From an uncultured Parabacteroides sp. (GTDB taxonomy: Bacteria > Bacteroidota > Bacteroidia > Bacteroidales > Tannerellaceae): 34,310 nt of DNA. Location of the stretch: the NCBI GenBank assembly GCA_900770835.1, contig CAAGLQ010000020.1, positions 1 through 34,310 on the forward strand, in the 5' to 3' direction. The translations under genes were made by a program, and so were the position numbers. The notes beneath the pieces were generated by a model. That model was not told where the DNA came from. It saw only the letters and a program-made list of their open reading frames with translations, and did no database searches. Of the stretch, positions 24,717 to 33,177 are shown piece by piece; position 1 is the stretch's first letter, and every line of letters starts with the position of its first letter.

Positions 24717-24757
24717 AAAAAAACTCCCAGTGCCACCAATCGGAAACGCTGGGAGTT
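24717..24757 (-). terminator. Terminator of serS
   Basis: AACTCCCAG (24722-24730) pairs with CTGGGAGTT (24749-24757). On the minus strand the stem runs into a T run (the A run at 24717-24723). It lies 25 bases past the serS stop. On the + strand it may also slow transcription from the GNAT gene. Confidence 0.8.
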
Positions 24758-24781
24758 CGTTATTGAGAATCCTCTAATACT

Positions 24782-26056
24782 TTACTTAATCATATCAAAC
24801 CCAGTGTAGGGAACCAAGGCCTTCGGGATGCGGATGCCCTCGGGAGTTTGGTTATTCTCCAACAGCGCAGCGACGATACGGGGAAGAGCCAAGGCACTAC
24901 CATTCAAGGTGTGGCAGAGCTGGATCTTCTTGTTCTCGTCCCGATAACGGCATTTCAAGCGGTTGGCCTGATAGGTATCGAAGTTAGAGACGGAGCTAAC
25001 CTCCAACCAACGCTTCTGAGCCTCAGAATAAACCTCGAAGTCGAAACAGATGGAAGAGGTGAAACTCATATCGCCACCACACAAGCGAAGGATGCGATAG
25101 GGCAACTCCAGCTTCTTCAGCAAGCCCTCTACATGATCTAACATCTCCTGGTGAGATTGCTTGGAGTGCTCCGGCTTATCAATGCGCACGATCTCCACTT
25201 TCGAGAACTCATGCAGACGGTTCAAACCACGCACGTCCTTACCGTAGGAACCGGCCTCACGACGGAAACATTGTGTATAAGCGCAGTTCTTGATTGGCAG
25301 CTGCTTCTCATCGAGAATCACATCACGGTAGATATTGGTAACAGGTACCTCAGCTGTCGGGATCAGATAGAGATCATCCAACTCGCAGTGATACATCTGA
25401 CCCTCCTTATCAGGTAACTGACCTGTGCCATAACCGGAAGCGGCATTGACAACCGTCGGTGGCATAATCTCGGTATAACCTGCGTTGCGTGCCTCATCAA
25501 GGAAGAAATTGATCAACGCACGCTGCAAACGAGCACCCTGTCCCTTATAAACCGGGAATCCCGCACCCGTGATCTTCACACCCAGATCAAAATCAATCAA
25601 GTCATACTTCTTTGCCAACTCCCAGTGAGGCAGCGCATCCTTAGGCAACTCCGTCTCCATGCCACCCATGCGCTCTACCACGTTGTCCTCGGCAGAAGCA
25701 CCTTCGGGAACCTCCTCATAAGGGACATTCGGGATGGTGTAAAGCACGGCCTGCAAATCGGCTGCGGCTTGATCCATCTCGGCTTGGAGCGCCTTGCTGA
25801 TCTCCTTGATCTCGGCTACACGCTGCTTAGCGGCCTCGGCCTCCTCCTTCTGCCCAGCCTTCATCAACTGGCCGATCGACTTGGAAGTGGCATTAATCTC
25901 CGCTAAATTCTTATCTAATTCGTTCTGTGTGCTACGTCTTTTATCATTCAGTTCCAGCACCTTGGCAATACTCTCTTTTGCGCCTTTGAAGTGCTTCTTC
26001 TCCAATCCGCGGATCACCGCATCGGTGTTTTCTGTAATTAATTTGATTGTCAACAT
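24782..26056 (-). CDS. serS: Seryl-tRNA synthetase
   Basis: A 424-aa class II synthetase that charges tRNA-Ser. Residues about 1-105 form the coiled-coil arm that grips the long variable arm of tRNA-Ser. Then come TAEVP (234-238) for serine binding, motif 2 FRREAGSYGKDVRGLNRLHE (264-283), and motif 3 near the end with ALPRIVAALLENNQ. The length is typical. It has its own -7 box upstream and its own terminator, so it is a single transcription unit between the GNAT module and the NlpC gene. Confidence 0.97.
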   Translation of the reverse strand: MLTIKLITENTDAVIRGLEKKHFKGAKESIAKVLELNDKRRSTQNELDKNLAEINATSKSIGQLMKAGQKEEAEAAKQRVAEIKEISKALQAEMDQAAADLQAVLYTIPNVPYEEVPEGASAEDNVVERMGGMETELPKDALPHWELAKKYDLIDFDLGVKITGAGFPVYKGQGARLQRALINFFLDEARNAGYTEIMPPTVVNAASGYGTGQLPDKEGQMYHCELDDLYLIPTAEVPVTNIYRDVILDEKQLPIKNCAYTQCFRREAGSYGKDVRGLNRLHEFSKVEIVRIDKPEHSKQSHQEMLDHVEGLLKKLELPYRILRLCGGDMSFTSSICFDFEVYSEAQKRWLEVSSVSNFDTYQANRLKCRYRDENKKIQLCHTLNGSALALPRIVAALLENNQTPEGIRIPKALVPYTGFDMIK

Positions 26057-26089
26057 ATCTCTTATGTTTTATTTTTGCCTTTTGGAGCG

Positions 26090-26097
26090 CAAAGGTA
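26090..26097 (-). promoter_or_regulatory. -7 box of serS
   Basis: On the minus strand TACCTTTG matches TAnnTTTG exactly, 34 bases before the serS start. The -33 region would fall inside the 3' end of the NlpC/P60 gene; no strong TTTG is seen there. Confidence 0.55.
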
Positions 26098-26104
26098 GTG
26101 ATTT

Positions 26105-26671
26105 TTATTTTACGCAACCACCCGTCAGCCAAGTTCTTGTGTAATACGGCTCACTCAGGCTACTTACCATCACGCCTCCCGAAGTGCTCGTATGGATGAA
26201 TCGCCCGTTTTTCAGATAGATACCCACATGGGTCGGTACGCTCTTTTTGCCGCCACGGGTAGTCTTGAAGAAGACCAAATCACCCTCCTTCAGCTTGTCA
26301 CGTGACACCTTCCGACAATCGTGCTTCAACATATCGGCAGAAGAACGAGAAAGCTGCTTGCCATACACCTCCCGATAGACAATCGCCACGAACCCGGAGC
26401 AATCCACACCCCGCTTCGTACTACCGCCCAGTTTATGCGGCACGCCGAGCCAGCGAGCGCCCTCATTGTAGAGGAAGATATTGTCATTCTCCGTGATGCG
26501 CACCCCATACAGACGAGCCAACTCCTTTGGACCTTTGAAATCGGCTGGCAAAGCCACGGTTCCTGTTTTGCGAGACCCACAGCTTCCCAAGCTGAGGGTC
26601 AGGAAAAGGAGGCACAGCCCCCAGAAAAAGGCCGTTTTATGACATAAGAAAGGCCTCTTCATCTGTCTCAT
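26105..26671 (-). CDS. NlpC/P60 peptidase lipoprotein
   Basis: A 188-aa C40-family cysteine peptidase that would cut peptide stems of peptidoglycan. The lipobox is LGSC with Cys31, so it is membrane-anchored. The catalytic Cys91 lies in DCSGF, His148 in THVGIYL, and His160 in FIHTSTSGG. The start at 26671 is supported by the ATGA overlap with the stop of the LytTR regulator gene; an ATG nine bases later is possible. Being coupled to a LytS/LytTR pair links it to cell-wall signalling. Confidence 0.9.
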   Translation of the reverse strand: MRQMKRPFLCHKTAFFWGLCLLFLTLSLGSCGSRKTGTVALPADFKGPKELARLYGVRITENDNIFLYNEGARWLGVPHKLGGSTKRGVDCSGFVAIVYREVYGKQLSRSSADMLKHDCRKVSRDKLKEGDLVFFKTTRGGKKSVPTHVGIYLKNGRFIHTSTSGGVMVSSLSEPYYTRTWLTGGCVK

Positions 26672-27402
26672 AAGGTAGGGAGATTAGCCTTTAGATAGGT
26701 AGTGAACGCATCCCGGTAGGCATCCGTCACGTGGATCACCTCCTTGCCGATGTAGATACAGTTGTTACGATCCACCGAACGGATCTTGTCCAAGGCCACG
26801 ATGTAGGAACGGTGCACCCGCATGAAACGACCGGCTGGCAGCATCTCCTCCATCGCCTTCATCGTCACGTGGGTAATCAATCCCCGTGGCTCGTCCGTCA
26901 GATAGATCGTCACATAATCCTTCAAACCTGCCACATAGAGAATGCGACTGACGTCTATCTGTTTCAACTCGCCATCCACCCGGATAAAGAGATTCTCCCG
27001 CTCCGGCTCCTTGGCTTGTCCCTCCTTGGCCTGTTCCTGCAACTCAAACCATTGCCGTGCCTTCTCCGCCGCCTGCAAGAATTTGTGGTAACGAATCGGC
27101 TTCAACAGGAAGTCGAGCGCATTCACCTCGTAGCTATCGAACGCATACTCCTTGAAGGCCGTGGCGAAGATCACACGGGTCTCCGCAGGTACCATGCGGG
27201 ATAGGTTCATCCCGTCTAAGTCGGGCATCTGAATATCCAAAAACAACAGATCCACCGGGTGGCTACGCAACTGCGAAAGTGCCAACACCGGATCCGTATA
27301 AGAGCCAGCCAACCGCAAATAGGGTGTCCGCTCCACGAAGCTCTCCAGCATCTTCACGGCCAAAGGCTCATCATCGACGATCATACAAGTCAGTTCAACC
27401 AT
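26668..27402 (-). CDS. LytTR-family response regulator
   Basis: A 244-aa regulator. The receiver domain has the acidic pair in DDEP and the phosphoacceptor Asp56 in LLFLDIQMPDLDGM. The C-terminal LytTR DNA-binding domain spans about 140-240 (FIRVDGELKQIDVSRILYV and FMRVHRSYIVALDKI). The start is an ATG at 27402; a GTG one codon earlier is also possible. It begins 3 nt after the kinase gene and overlaps the NlpC gene by 4 nt, so all three are translated together. Confidence 0.92.
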   Translation of the reverse strand: MVELTCMIVDDEPLAVKMLESFVERTPYLRLAGSYTDPVLALSQLRSHPVDLLFLDIQMPDLDGMNLSRMVPAETRVIFATAFKEYAFDSYEVNALDFLLKPIRYHKFLQAAEKARQWFELQEQAKEGQAKEPERENLFIRVDGELKQIDVSRILYVAGLKDYVTIYLTDEPRGLITHVTMKAMEEMLPAGRFMRVHRSYIVALDKIRSVDRNNCIYIGKEVIHVTDAYRDAFTTYLKANLPTL

Positions 27403-27405
27403 CAC

Positions 27406-28455
27406 TTAAAGTCCATTCAATATGATTCTTACAAAATAGGTATCTCCATTCAGCTCCTGCTCATAGCGGTATCGATGGGGATAAAGCAACTCCAAGCGGC
27501 GACGCAGGTTCTCCACGCCAATGCCCGAGCCACTCCGATCGGCATCTCGCTTTGGGTCGTTGCTGTTCTCTGCCGTAAAGACCAAATCATCCTCCTGCCA
27601 CGTCAAGGAGATGCGCACGAAAGAGCTTTTCCGACTGTTCACCCCATGCTTGAAGGCATTCTCGATCACGGAGATAAACAGCAACGGCGCGACCCGCACA
27701 GGATGGGGAGGCGGAGCGAAATAGGCATCCACCTGCGTCAACTCGTTGCAACGCAGCTTCATCAATTCAATGTAGTTTGTCATGAACTCCACCTCATTCT
27801 CCAACGGCACGCTCTCCTGATTGGAGTCGTAGAGGGCATAACGCAACAGGTCGCTCAACTGCCCAATGCTATCTTGAGCCAAATCGGCATCAATCTGCAC
27901 CAACGAGGAGATGTTATTCAATGTATTAAACAGGAAATGGGGATTCAATTGATTCTTCAACCAAGCCAACTCCGCATCGGCATGTTTCCGCTTCTCCTCC
28001 TGCAAAGCCAAGCGGGTCTCGTTCCAACGCAAGGCATAGCGAATGGCCACTGGAGCGGCCATCACCAATGAATCGGAAAAGAGGACACCAAACCCAATCA
28101 TATAGAGCACGAGACGCCATGACTCATCGGGTACAAAAGTAGACATTTGACTGAGTGTCATCACCATGTGGAACACCAACACACCCAAATTGCAAAACAG
28201 GAACCACTTGATACGTTTCTTAAAAAGCAGGAAAGGAATCAATACATAGAAATTCAAAAAATAGAATCCGGAGTACCATAAGATAAACCGCCCGTTATTG
28301 CGCAAGATACCCCAGGCAGCCTCGTCGCTAAACTCCGTAGAGAAGGCAATCGCCGCCGGTATCAGCCACAGCGACAACCAACCCGCTATTTGGACAATCG
28401 CTAAAATCCAATCATCTTTCTTCCATTTCATCACAGCTCCTTTTTCTTGTTTCAT
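27406..28455 (-). CDS. LytS-type sensor histidine kinase
   Basis: A 349-aa kinase of the PF06580 (His_kinase) type. Four membrane helices fill about 17-135, with short loops, so the signal is probably sensed in or at the membrane. His173 in LNPHFLFNTLN is the phosphorylation site. Asn266 in SVIENAFKHG and GSGIGVENLRRRL (309-321) form the ATP-binding region. Translation may begin at the internal ATG at 28431. It pairs with the LytTR regulator next to it. Confidence 0.92.
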   Translation of the reverse strand: MKQEKGAVMKWKKDDWILAIVQIAGWLSLWLIPAAIAFSTEFSDEAAWGILRNNGRFILWYSGFYFLNFYVLIPFLLFKKRIKWFLFCNLGVLVFHMVMTLSQMSTFVPDESWRLVLYMIGFGVLFSDSLVMAAPVAIRYALRWNETRLALQEEKRKHADAELAWLKNQLNPHFLFNTLNNISSLVQIDADLAQDSIGQLSDLLRYALYDSNQESVPLENEVEFMTNYIELMKLRCNELTQVDAYFAPPPHPVRVAPLLFISVIENAFKHGVNSRKSSFVRISLTWQEDDLVFTAENSNDPKRDADRSGSGIGVENLRRRLELLYPHRYRYEQELNGDTYFVRIILNGL

Positions 28456-28481
28456 ACCGCTCCCCCAATGAGAGACACCGA

Positions 28482-28513
28482 CAAAGATAACGTTTTACCC
28501 CGATGATGCGAAA
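28482..28513 (-). promoter_or_regulatory. Promoter of the LytS/LytTR/NlpC operon
   Basis: On the minus strand TATCTTTG (28482-28489) is a perfect -7 box, with TTTC (28510-28513) 20 bases upstream, one base off TTTG. It lies about 27 bases before the kinase start and back to back with the thiamine promoter. Confidence 0.65.
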
Positions 28514-28561
28514 TAAGCCTACTATTTTTAGCCACAAGGAGGCTGAACTAAGAAATATTCC

Positions 28562-28569
28562 TATCTTTG
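28562..28569 (+). promoter_or_regulatory. -7 box of the thiamine operon
   Basis: TATCTTTG is a perfect match. It lies about 20 bases before the TPP riboswitch, so the riboswitch is at the very start of the transcript. No clear -33 TTTG was found. Confidence 0.6.
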
Positions 28570-28587
28570 CTCGACATTTTAAGACGA

Positions 28588-28668
28588 TGCGAGGGGTGCG
28601 GCCAACAAGTAGCTGCTGAGATCATACCCATTGAACCTGATGCGGGTCATGCCGACGAAGGGAACAGC
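28588..28668 (+). promoter_or_regulatory. TPP (thi-box) riboswitch
   Basis: Conserved TPP-aptamer blocks are in order: GGGGTGC (28593-28599), CTGAGA (28616-28621), ACCC (28627-28630), TTGAACCTGAT (28631-28641) and GAAGGGAAC (28657-28665). It would shut down the thi genes when thiamine pyrophosphate is plentiful. CCCCTC (28690-28695) can pair with GAGGGG (28591-28596), the 5' arm of the aptamer, and is followed by a T run, so a competing terminator-like fold is possible. Confidence 0.93.
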
Positions 28669-28727
28669 GACGTGGAAAGGCCGACTTCTCCCCTCCTCTA
28701 TTTTTAAATCGTAATAAAGAATAGTAG

Positions 28728-29546
28728 ATGAATTACGTTTGCGCATTGAGCATCGCCGGATCTGACAGTAGCGGAGGAGCCGGTATTCAAGCGGATATAA
28801 AAACCATGTCAGCCTTGGGTGTCTATGCCGCTACGGCCATCACAGCTATCACCGTGCAGAATACGTGCGGAGTCACGGCGGTGCAAGCGGTCGCTCCCGA
28901 CATTGTAGCGGGACAGATCCGTGCCGTCATGGAAGACATCGAGCCGAAAGCGGTGAAAATAGGGATGGTCAATGACAAGGCGACGATATTAGCAATCTCC
29001 GAGGCTCTACATTACTATTGTCCGGCTCATCTCATTATCGATCCCGTGATGGTGGCTACCAGTGGAGCCCGACTGATGCAACCCGATGCGTTGGCCTGTT
29101 TCGAGCAGGAGTTGCTGCCTATGGCTACCCTGCTGACACCCAATGTGCCTGAGGCGGAGTTGCTCTCTGGCAAGCCGATTGATTCGCCAGAGGCGATGGA
29201 AGCGGCCGCACAAGTGATCCTCTCCAAAGGCTGCCAAGCGGTGTTGATCAAAGGCGGACATTTGGAGGGAGCCACCAAGGCTGATCGACTCTTCACGGCA
29301 GCAGGCAATATCGCCAACTATCAAGCGGTCAGTGTCGATACACGCAACACGCATGGCACAGGATGCACCCTCTCCTCCGCTATCACCGCTCGTTTAGCCT
29401 TAGGTGCGCCGTTAATAGAGGCGATCGCAGAGGCGAAGCGATACCTCACGGAGGCCTTGCGCCACGGAGCGGACATACAGATCGGTAAAGGGCATGGGCC
29501 TGTCAACCATTTTTATCAACCGCAGTCTCTTCAAATACAGCCATGA
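28728..29546 (+). CDS. thiD: Hydroxymethylpyrimidine (phosphate) kinase
   Basis: A 272-aa ribokinase-fold enzyme that phosphorylates HMP and HMP-P to the diphosphate used for thiamine. Near the N-terminus IAGSDSSGGAGIQADIKTM (9-27) binds HMP, LLTPNVPEAELL (135-146) is typical, and DTRNTHGTGCTLSSA (204-218) holds the anion hole with Cys213. First gene after the riboswitch; it overlaps thiE by 4 nt. Confidence 0.95.
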   Translation: MNYVCALSIAGSDSSGGAGIQADIKTMSALGVYAATAITAITVQNTCGVTAVQAVAPDIVAGQIRAVMEDIEPKAVKIGMVNDKATILAISEALHYYCPAHLIIDPVMVATSGARLMQPDALACFEQELLPMATLLTPNVPEAELLSGKPIDSPEAMEAAAQVILSKGCQAVLIKGGHLEGATKADRLFTAAGNIANYQAVSVDTRNTHGTGCTLSSAITARLALGAPLIEAIAEAKRYLTEALRHGADIQIGKGHGPVNHFYQPQSLQIQP

Positions 29547-30199
29547 TTCAATTTATTACCAATTATCACGACAACATCTCCCTCACGGAGCAGACCGAGT
29601 ATGTCTTGAAGGCCGGCTGCCGCTGGGTACAGTTGCGCCTCAAAGGGGCGGACGATGCCGAGATCTACATGGTCGGTAAAGCGTTACGTGCGTTGTGCGA
29701 CCAATATGAGGCCACGTTGATCCTCGACGATGTGGTGCGCATGGTGCCTATCATCGGGGCAGACGGTGTGCACTTAGGCAAGCAAGATATGCCTGTCGAT
29801 GAAGCCCGCAAACTCTTAGGTCCCGACAAAATCATCGGTGGAACCGCCAACACTTTCGAGGATGTGGAGCGATTGGCCAGTCAGGGAGCGAACTACATCG
29901 GTTGCGGCCCCTTCCGTTTCACGACCACCAAGAAGAACCTCTCCCCGCTCTTAGGCTTGGAAGGCTACGCTGCCATCCTCGAACAGATGCGGCAGAAGCA
30001 GATCGACCTGCCCTTGATCGCCATCGGAGGTATCACGGTAGAGGATGTGCCCGACCTTGTCGATCTGGGTGTGAGTGGCATCGCCATCAGTGGTGCCATC
30101 TTGGAGGCCCAAAAGCCGGAGGTGATGATGCGCAAGTTCATTCGCATAGAGAATAAAGCAAGAAAACTAAAAAATAAATCCAATACAAAAAAGGTATGA
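29543..30199 (+). CDS. thiE: Thiamine-phosphate synthase
   Basis: A 218-aa TIM-barrel enzyme that joins HMP diphosphate and thiazole phosphate. VQLRLKG (29-35) binds the diphosphate, DDVVRMVPIIGADGVHLGK (62-80) and GPFRFTTTKKN (116-126) are the family loops, and IAIGGITVEDV (153-163) is the phosphate-binding strand. The C-terminus is Lys-rich. It overlaps thiD and thiC by 4 nt each, so the three are coupled. Confidence 0.93.
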   Translation: MIQFITNYHDNISLTEQTEYVLKAGCRWVQLRLKGADDAEIYMVGKALRALCDQYEATLILDDVVRMVPIIGADGVHLGKQDMPVDEARKLLGPDKIIGGTANTFEDVERLASQGANYIGCGPFRFTTTKKNLSPLLGLEGYAAILEQMRQKQIDLPLIAIGGITVEDVPDLVDLGVSGIAISGAILEAQKPEVMMRKFIRIENKARKLKNKSNTKKV

Positions 30200-31797
30200 A
30201 CAACAACATAAAATTCAGCTATCCTTCCTCTGAGAAGGTGTACCTCAACGGTACGATTTACCCCGATTTGAAGGTGGGTATGCGACGTGTACACCTCGCC
30301 CCTACGGTGAGTTTCGTGAAAGGCGTACGGCACGAAGAGCCCAATGCACCTGTCTATCTCTACGACACCAGCGGCGCTTATAGCGATCCGAACATCGAAA
30401 TAGACTTGAAACAGGGTTTGCCCAAGTTACGCCAGCCGTGGATCGACGCTCGTCAAACCGGCGAGACACAGCTCTACTTCGCCAAGAAGGGAGTAATCAC
30501 CCAAGAGATGGAGTATGTGGCGATCCGCGAGAACATGAATGCGGCAGAGTTAGGTATCGAGACACACATCACACCCGAGTTCGTGCGCCAAGAAGTGGCT
30601 GCCGGACGGGCGGTCATCCCTGCCAACAAGAAGCATCCTGAGAGCGAGCCGATGATCATCGGTACCAACTTCCTCGTGAAGATCAACACCAACATCGGTA
30701 ATTCCGCAACCACTTCCGGCATTGAGGAGGAGGTGGAGAAGGCGGTATGGAGCTGCAAATGGGGTGGTGACACGCTGATGGATCTCTCCACGGGTAACGA
30801 CATCCATGAGACCCGCGAGTGGATCTTGCGTAACTGCCCGGTTCCCGTCGGCACAGTGCCTCTCTACCAAGCCTTCGAGAAGGTGGGTGGCAAAGCCGAA
30901 GCACTCAACTGGGAGGTCTTCCGAGACACCTTGATTGAGCAATGCGAGCAGGGCGTGGACTATTTCACGATCCATTGTGGCATCCGCTTGAAGAATATTC
31001 ATTTGGCAGACAATCGCTTGACGGGTATCGTGAGCCGTGGTGGTAGCATCATCTCCAAATGGTGTAAGGTGCATCAAGAGGAGAGCTTCCTCTATGAACA
31101 TTTCGATGATATTTGCGACATCTGCGCCCGCTATGATGTGGCGCTCTCGTTGGGTGACGGCCTCCGTCCCGGCAGTACGCATGATGCGAATGATGCCGCA
31201 CAGTTCGCCGAGTTAGACACGATGGGCGAACTGGTAGAGCGTGCCTGGGCAAAGAATGTGCAAGCCTTCATCGAGGGACCGGGTCATGTGCCCATGCACA
31301 AGATCAAAGAGAACATGGAGCGTCAGATCGAGAAATGCCACGGTGCCCCCTTCTATACGTTAGGCCCGCTCGTGACCGACATCGCTCCCGCTTACGATCA
31401 CATCACCTCGGCCATCGGTGCGGCCATGATCGGTTGGTATGGCACGGCGATGCTTTGCTATGTCACCCCGAAGGAGCACTTGGCGTTGCCGAATAAGGAG
31501 GATGTGCGTACCGGTGTGATCAGCTACAAGATCGCAGCCCATGCGGCTGATTTGGCGAAAGGACATCCGGGAGCCACCGTGCGGGATAACGCCCTCAGCA
31601 AGGCCCGTTATGATTTCCGCTGGAAAGACCAGTTCAACCTCTCCCTCGATCCGGAGCGCGCGTTGGAATACTACAAGACCAGCAACAATATTGACGCAAA
31701 CTATTGCACGATGTGTGGCCCCAATTTCTGTGCGGCTCGCATCAGCCATTCGTTGAAGGATTGTCACGACGAGCTCTCCACAGAGCAACCCAAGTAA
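30196..31797 (+). CDS. thiC: HMP-P synthase ThiC (radical SAM)
   Basis: A 533-aa enzyme that rearranges aminoimidazole ribotide into the thiamine pyrimidine HMP-P. The C-terminal 4Fe-4S motif is CTMCGPNFC with Cys504, Cys507 and Cys512. EGPGHVPMHKI and TLGPLVTDIAPAYDHITSAI are highly conserved ThiC blocks. The length is at the shorter, N-terminally compact end of the family. It sits between the two ThiE-type genes, the second 13 nt downstream. Confidence 0.97.
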   Translation: MNNNIKFSYPSSEKVYLNGTIYPDLKVGMRRVHLAPTVSFVKGVRHEEPNAPVYLYDTSGAYSDPNIEIDLKQGLPKLRQPWIDARQTGETQLYFAKKGVITQEMEYVAIRENMNAAELGIETHITPEFVRQEVAAGRAVIPANKKHPESEPMIIGTNFLVKINTNIGNSATTSGIEEEVEKAVWSCKWGGDTLMDLSTGNDIHETREWILRNCPVPVGTVPLYQAFEKVGGKAEALNWEVFRDTLIEQCEQGVDYFTIHCGIRLKNIHLADNRLTGIVSRGGSIISKWCKVHQEESFLYEHFDDICDICARYDVALSLGDGLRPGSTHDANDAAQFAELDTMGELVERAWAKNVQAFIEGPGHVPMHKIKENMERQIEKCHGAPFYTLGPLVTDIAPAYDHITSAIGAAMIGWYGTAMLCYVTPKEHLALPNKEDVRTGVISYKIAAHAADLAKGHPGATVRDNALSKARYDFRWKDQFNLSLDPERALEYYKTSNNIDANYCTMCGPNFCAARISHSLKDCHDELSTEQPK

Positions 31798-31810
31798 ACA
31801 GAAAAGTCGT

Positions 31811-32416
31811 ATGCGATGGATAGTAATCACCTCTCCCGACGCACTGCCGGGGGAGGTTTCTTTTATCGAACGGCTGTTTGATCATGGATTGGATCTGCTC
31901 CACCTGCGGAAGCCCGGTGCGGATGAGGCTACCTACGCCCACCTACTCGAAGCCATCCCGGAGCAATGGCACAGCCGCATCGTCTTGCATGATCATTTTC
32001 AGCTGACGGAACGTTTTGCCCTGCATGGCGTGCACCTCAATCGGCGTAATCCGCTCCCACCCGCTGCATGGCGAGGTTCATGCTCTGCCTCCTGCCATAG
32101 CCTATCGGAAGTGACTCAGCAGAAGCCGCATCGGGATTACCTGTTTCTCAGCCCCATCTTCAATAGCATCTCCAAGGTGGGCTATGCAGCCGCTTTCCCC
32201 GAAGAGGTGCTGCGAGAAGCTGCCCATCAAGGCGTTATCGACCAGCAGGTAATCGCATTAGGAGGCATAACAGCCACCCATATCCCCCTGCTCCATCAAT
32301 GGCATTTCGGCGGAGCTGCCTTCCTCGGTGATATTTGGAATCGCATCGACGATCCTGCGGTCGATAGCTATCTCTCTGCGTTAAGATGCCGCTTGACAAT
32401 CCCTTGCACCCGCTGA
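31811..32416 (+). CDS. Second ThiE/TenI-family protein
   Basis: A 201-aa ThiE-fold protein, diverged from the first one. LLHLRKPGADE (29-39), HDHFQLTERFALHGVHLN (60-77), SCHSLSEV (94-101) and LSPIFNSISKVGY (112-124) match the family, and VIALGGITATHI keeps the phosphate-binding strand. Such second copies often act as TenI-like thiazole tautomerases or as alternative synthases; the sequence does not decide. It is the last gene of the operon, and its final 49 bases overlap the end of the convergent phosphatase gene. Confidence 0.85.
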   Translation: MRWIVITSPDALPGEVSFIERLFDHGLDLLHLRKPGADEATYAHLLEAIPEQWHSRIVLHDHFQLTERFALHGVHLNRRNPLPPAAWRGSCSASCHSLSEVTQQKPHRDYLFLSPIFNSISKVGYAAAFPEEVLREAAHQGVIDQQVIALGGITATHIPLLHQWHFGGAAFLGDIWNRIDDPAVDSYLSALRCRLTIPCTR

Positions 32417-33153
32417 AGGTTCTGCTCGCTGTTCGCCGCCAAGACACCCGAAGGATGCGTCAAGGGGAGTGGTGAGCCATCCAACGCCGAGAGTGAACCC
32501 CCAGCCTCCTCCACGATCAACGAGGCCGCCGCATAATCCCACGGACTCAGCTGGTACTCAAAATAGAGCTCACAACGCCCCATCGCCATGTAACACAGTT
32601 CAGGAGCCGCCGCTCCGAACCGACGAATATCGTTACACTGTAGGAAGGTATCCAAGATAATCTCCGAGCAAAGACGGGCATACTCCTTGTGGTAAACCGC
32701 CAAGGCCGTGCACATCACCGCATTCTCGAACGGCCTTTCTGACACCTGAATGCGCTTACCATTCAAGTAAGCCCCCTTCCCCCGCTCCGCGGAGAACAGC
32801 TCTCCCGTCATCGGCAGATAGACCACCGCCATCTCCATCGCCTCGCCATGCTTCAAGCCCACACAGATCGCGCACTGCGGAATGCCCCGGCTATAATTAC
32901 AGGTGCCATCAATCGGGTCGATGATCCAGGTATAATCCGCCATCACCCATTGATCAGACTCCTCGCAAAGGAAACCACTGCCCGGCATCGCCTCGCTCAG
33001 CCGATCGCACAGAAACTCCTGCACGGCCACATCCGATGTCGTCACGATATTGGCGACCCCCTCCTTCTCGAACACCTCGAAATGCTCCGTCCGCATCCGT
33101 CCGGCTGCCTCTTTCACGATAGCGATCAATCGCTCCAATGCTATTCTTTCCAT
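32368..33153 (-). CDS. Inositol-monophosphatase-family phosphatase
   Basis: A 261-aa Mg-dependent, Li-sensitive type phosphatase if started at the ATG at 33153; another ATG six bases earlier would add two residues. Metal-site motifs, numbered from that earlier ATG, are EES (66-68), IIDPIDGTCNYS (79-90) and SPWDYAAA (205-212). Substrates in the family include inositol phosphates, 3'-phosphoadenosine phosphate (CysQ type) and sugar phosphates; the sequence alone does not choose. The 3' end overlaps the second ThiE gene by 49 bases on the opposite strand. Confidence 0.9.
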   Translation of the reverse strand: MERIALERLIAIVKEAAGRMRTEHFEVFEKEGVANIVTTSDVAVQEFLCDRLSEAMPGSGFLCEESDQWVMADYTWIIDPIDGTCNYSRGIPQCAICVGLKHGEAMEMAVVYLPMTGELFSAERGKGAYLNGKRIQVSERPFENAVMCTALAVYHKEYARLCSEIILDTFLQCNDIRRFGAAAPELCYMAMGRCELYFEYQLSPWDYAAASLIVEEAGGSLSALDGSPLPLTHPSGVLAANSEQNLQRVQGIVKRHLNAER

Positions 33154-33177
33154 ATTCAATTACTTTATTGCACATTA

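Noticed and set aside
27259..28071. 270-codon + strand frame opposite the LytS kinase
   Set aside because: The minus strand has the full histidine-kinase motif set; the + frame is a low-complexity shadow.
30550..31182. 210-codon minus-strand frame inside thiC
   Set aside because: thiC is unmistakable on the + strand and no promoter faces the minus frame.
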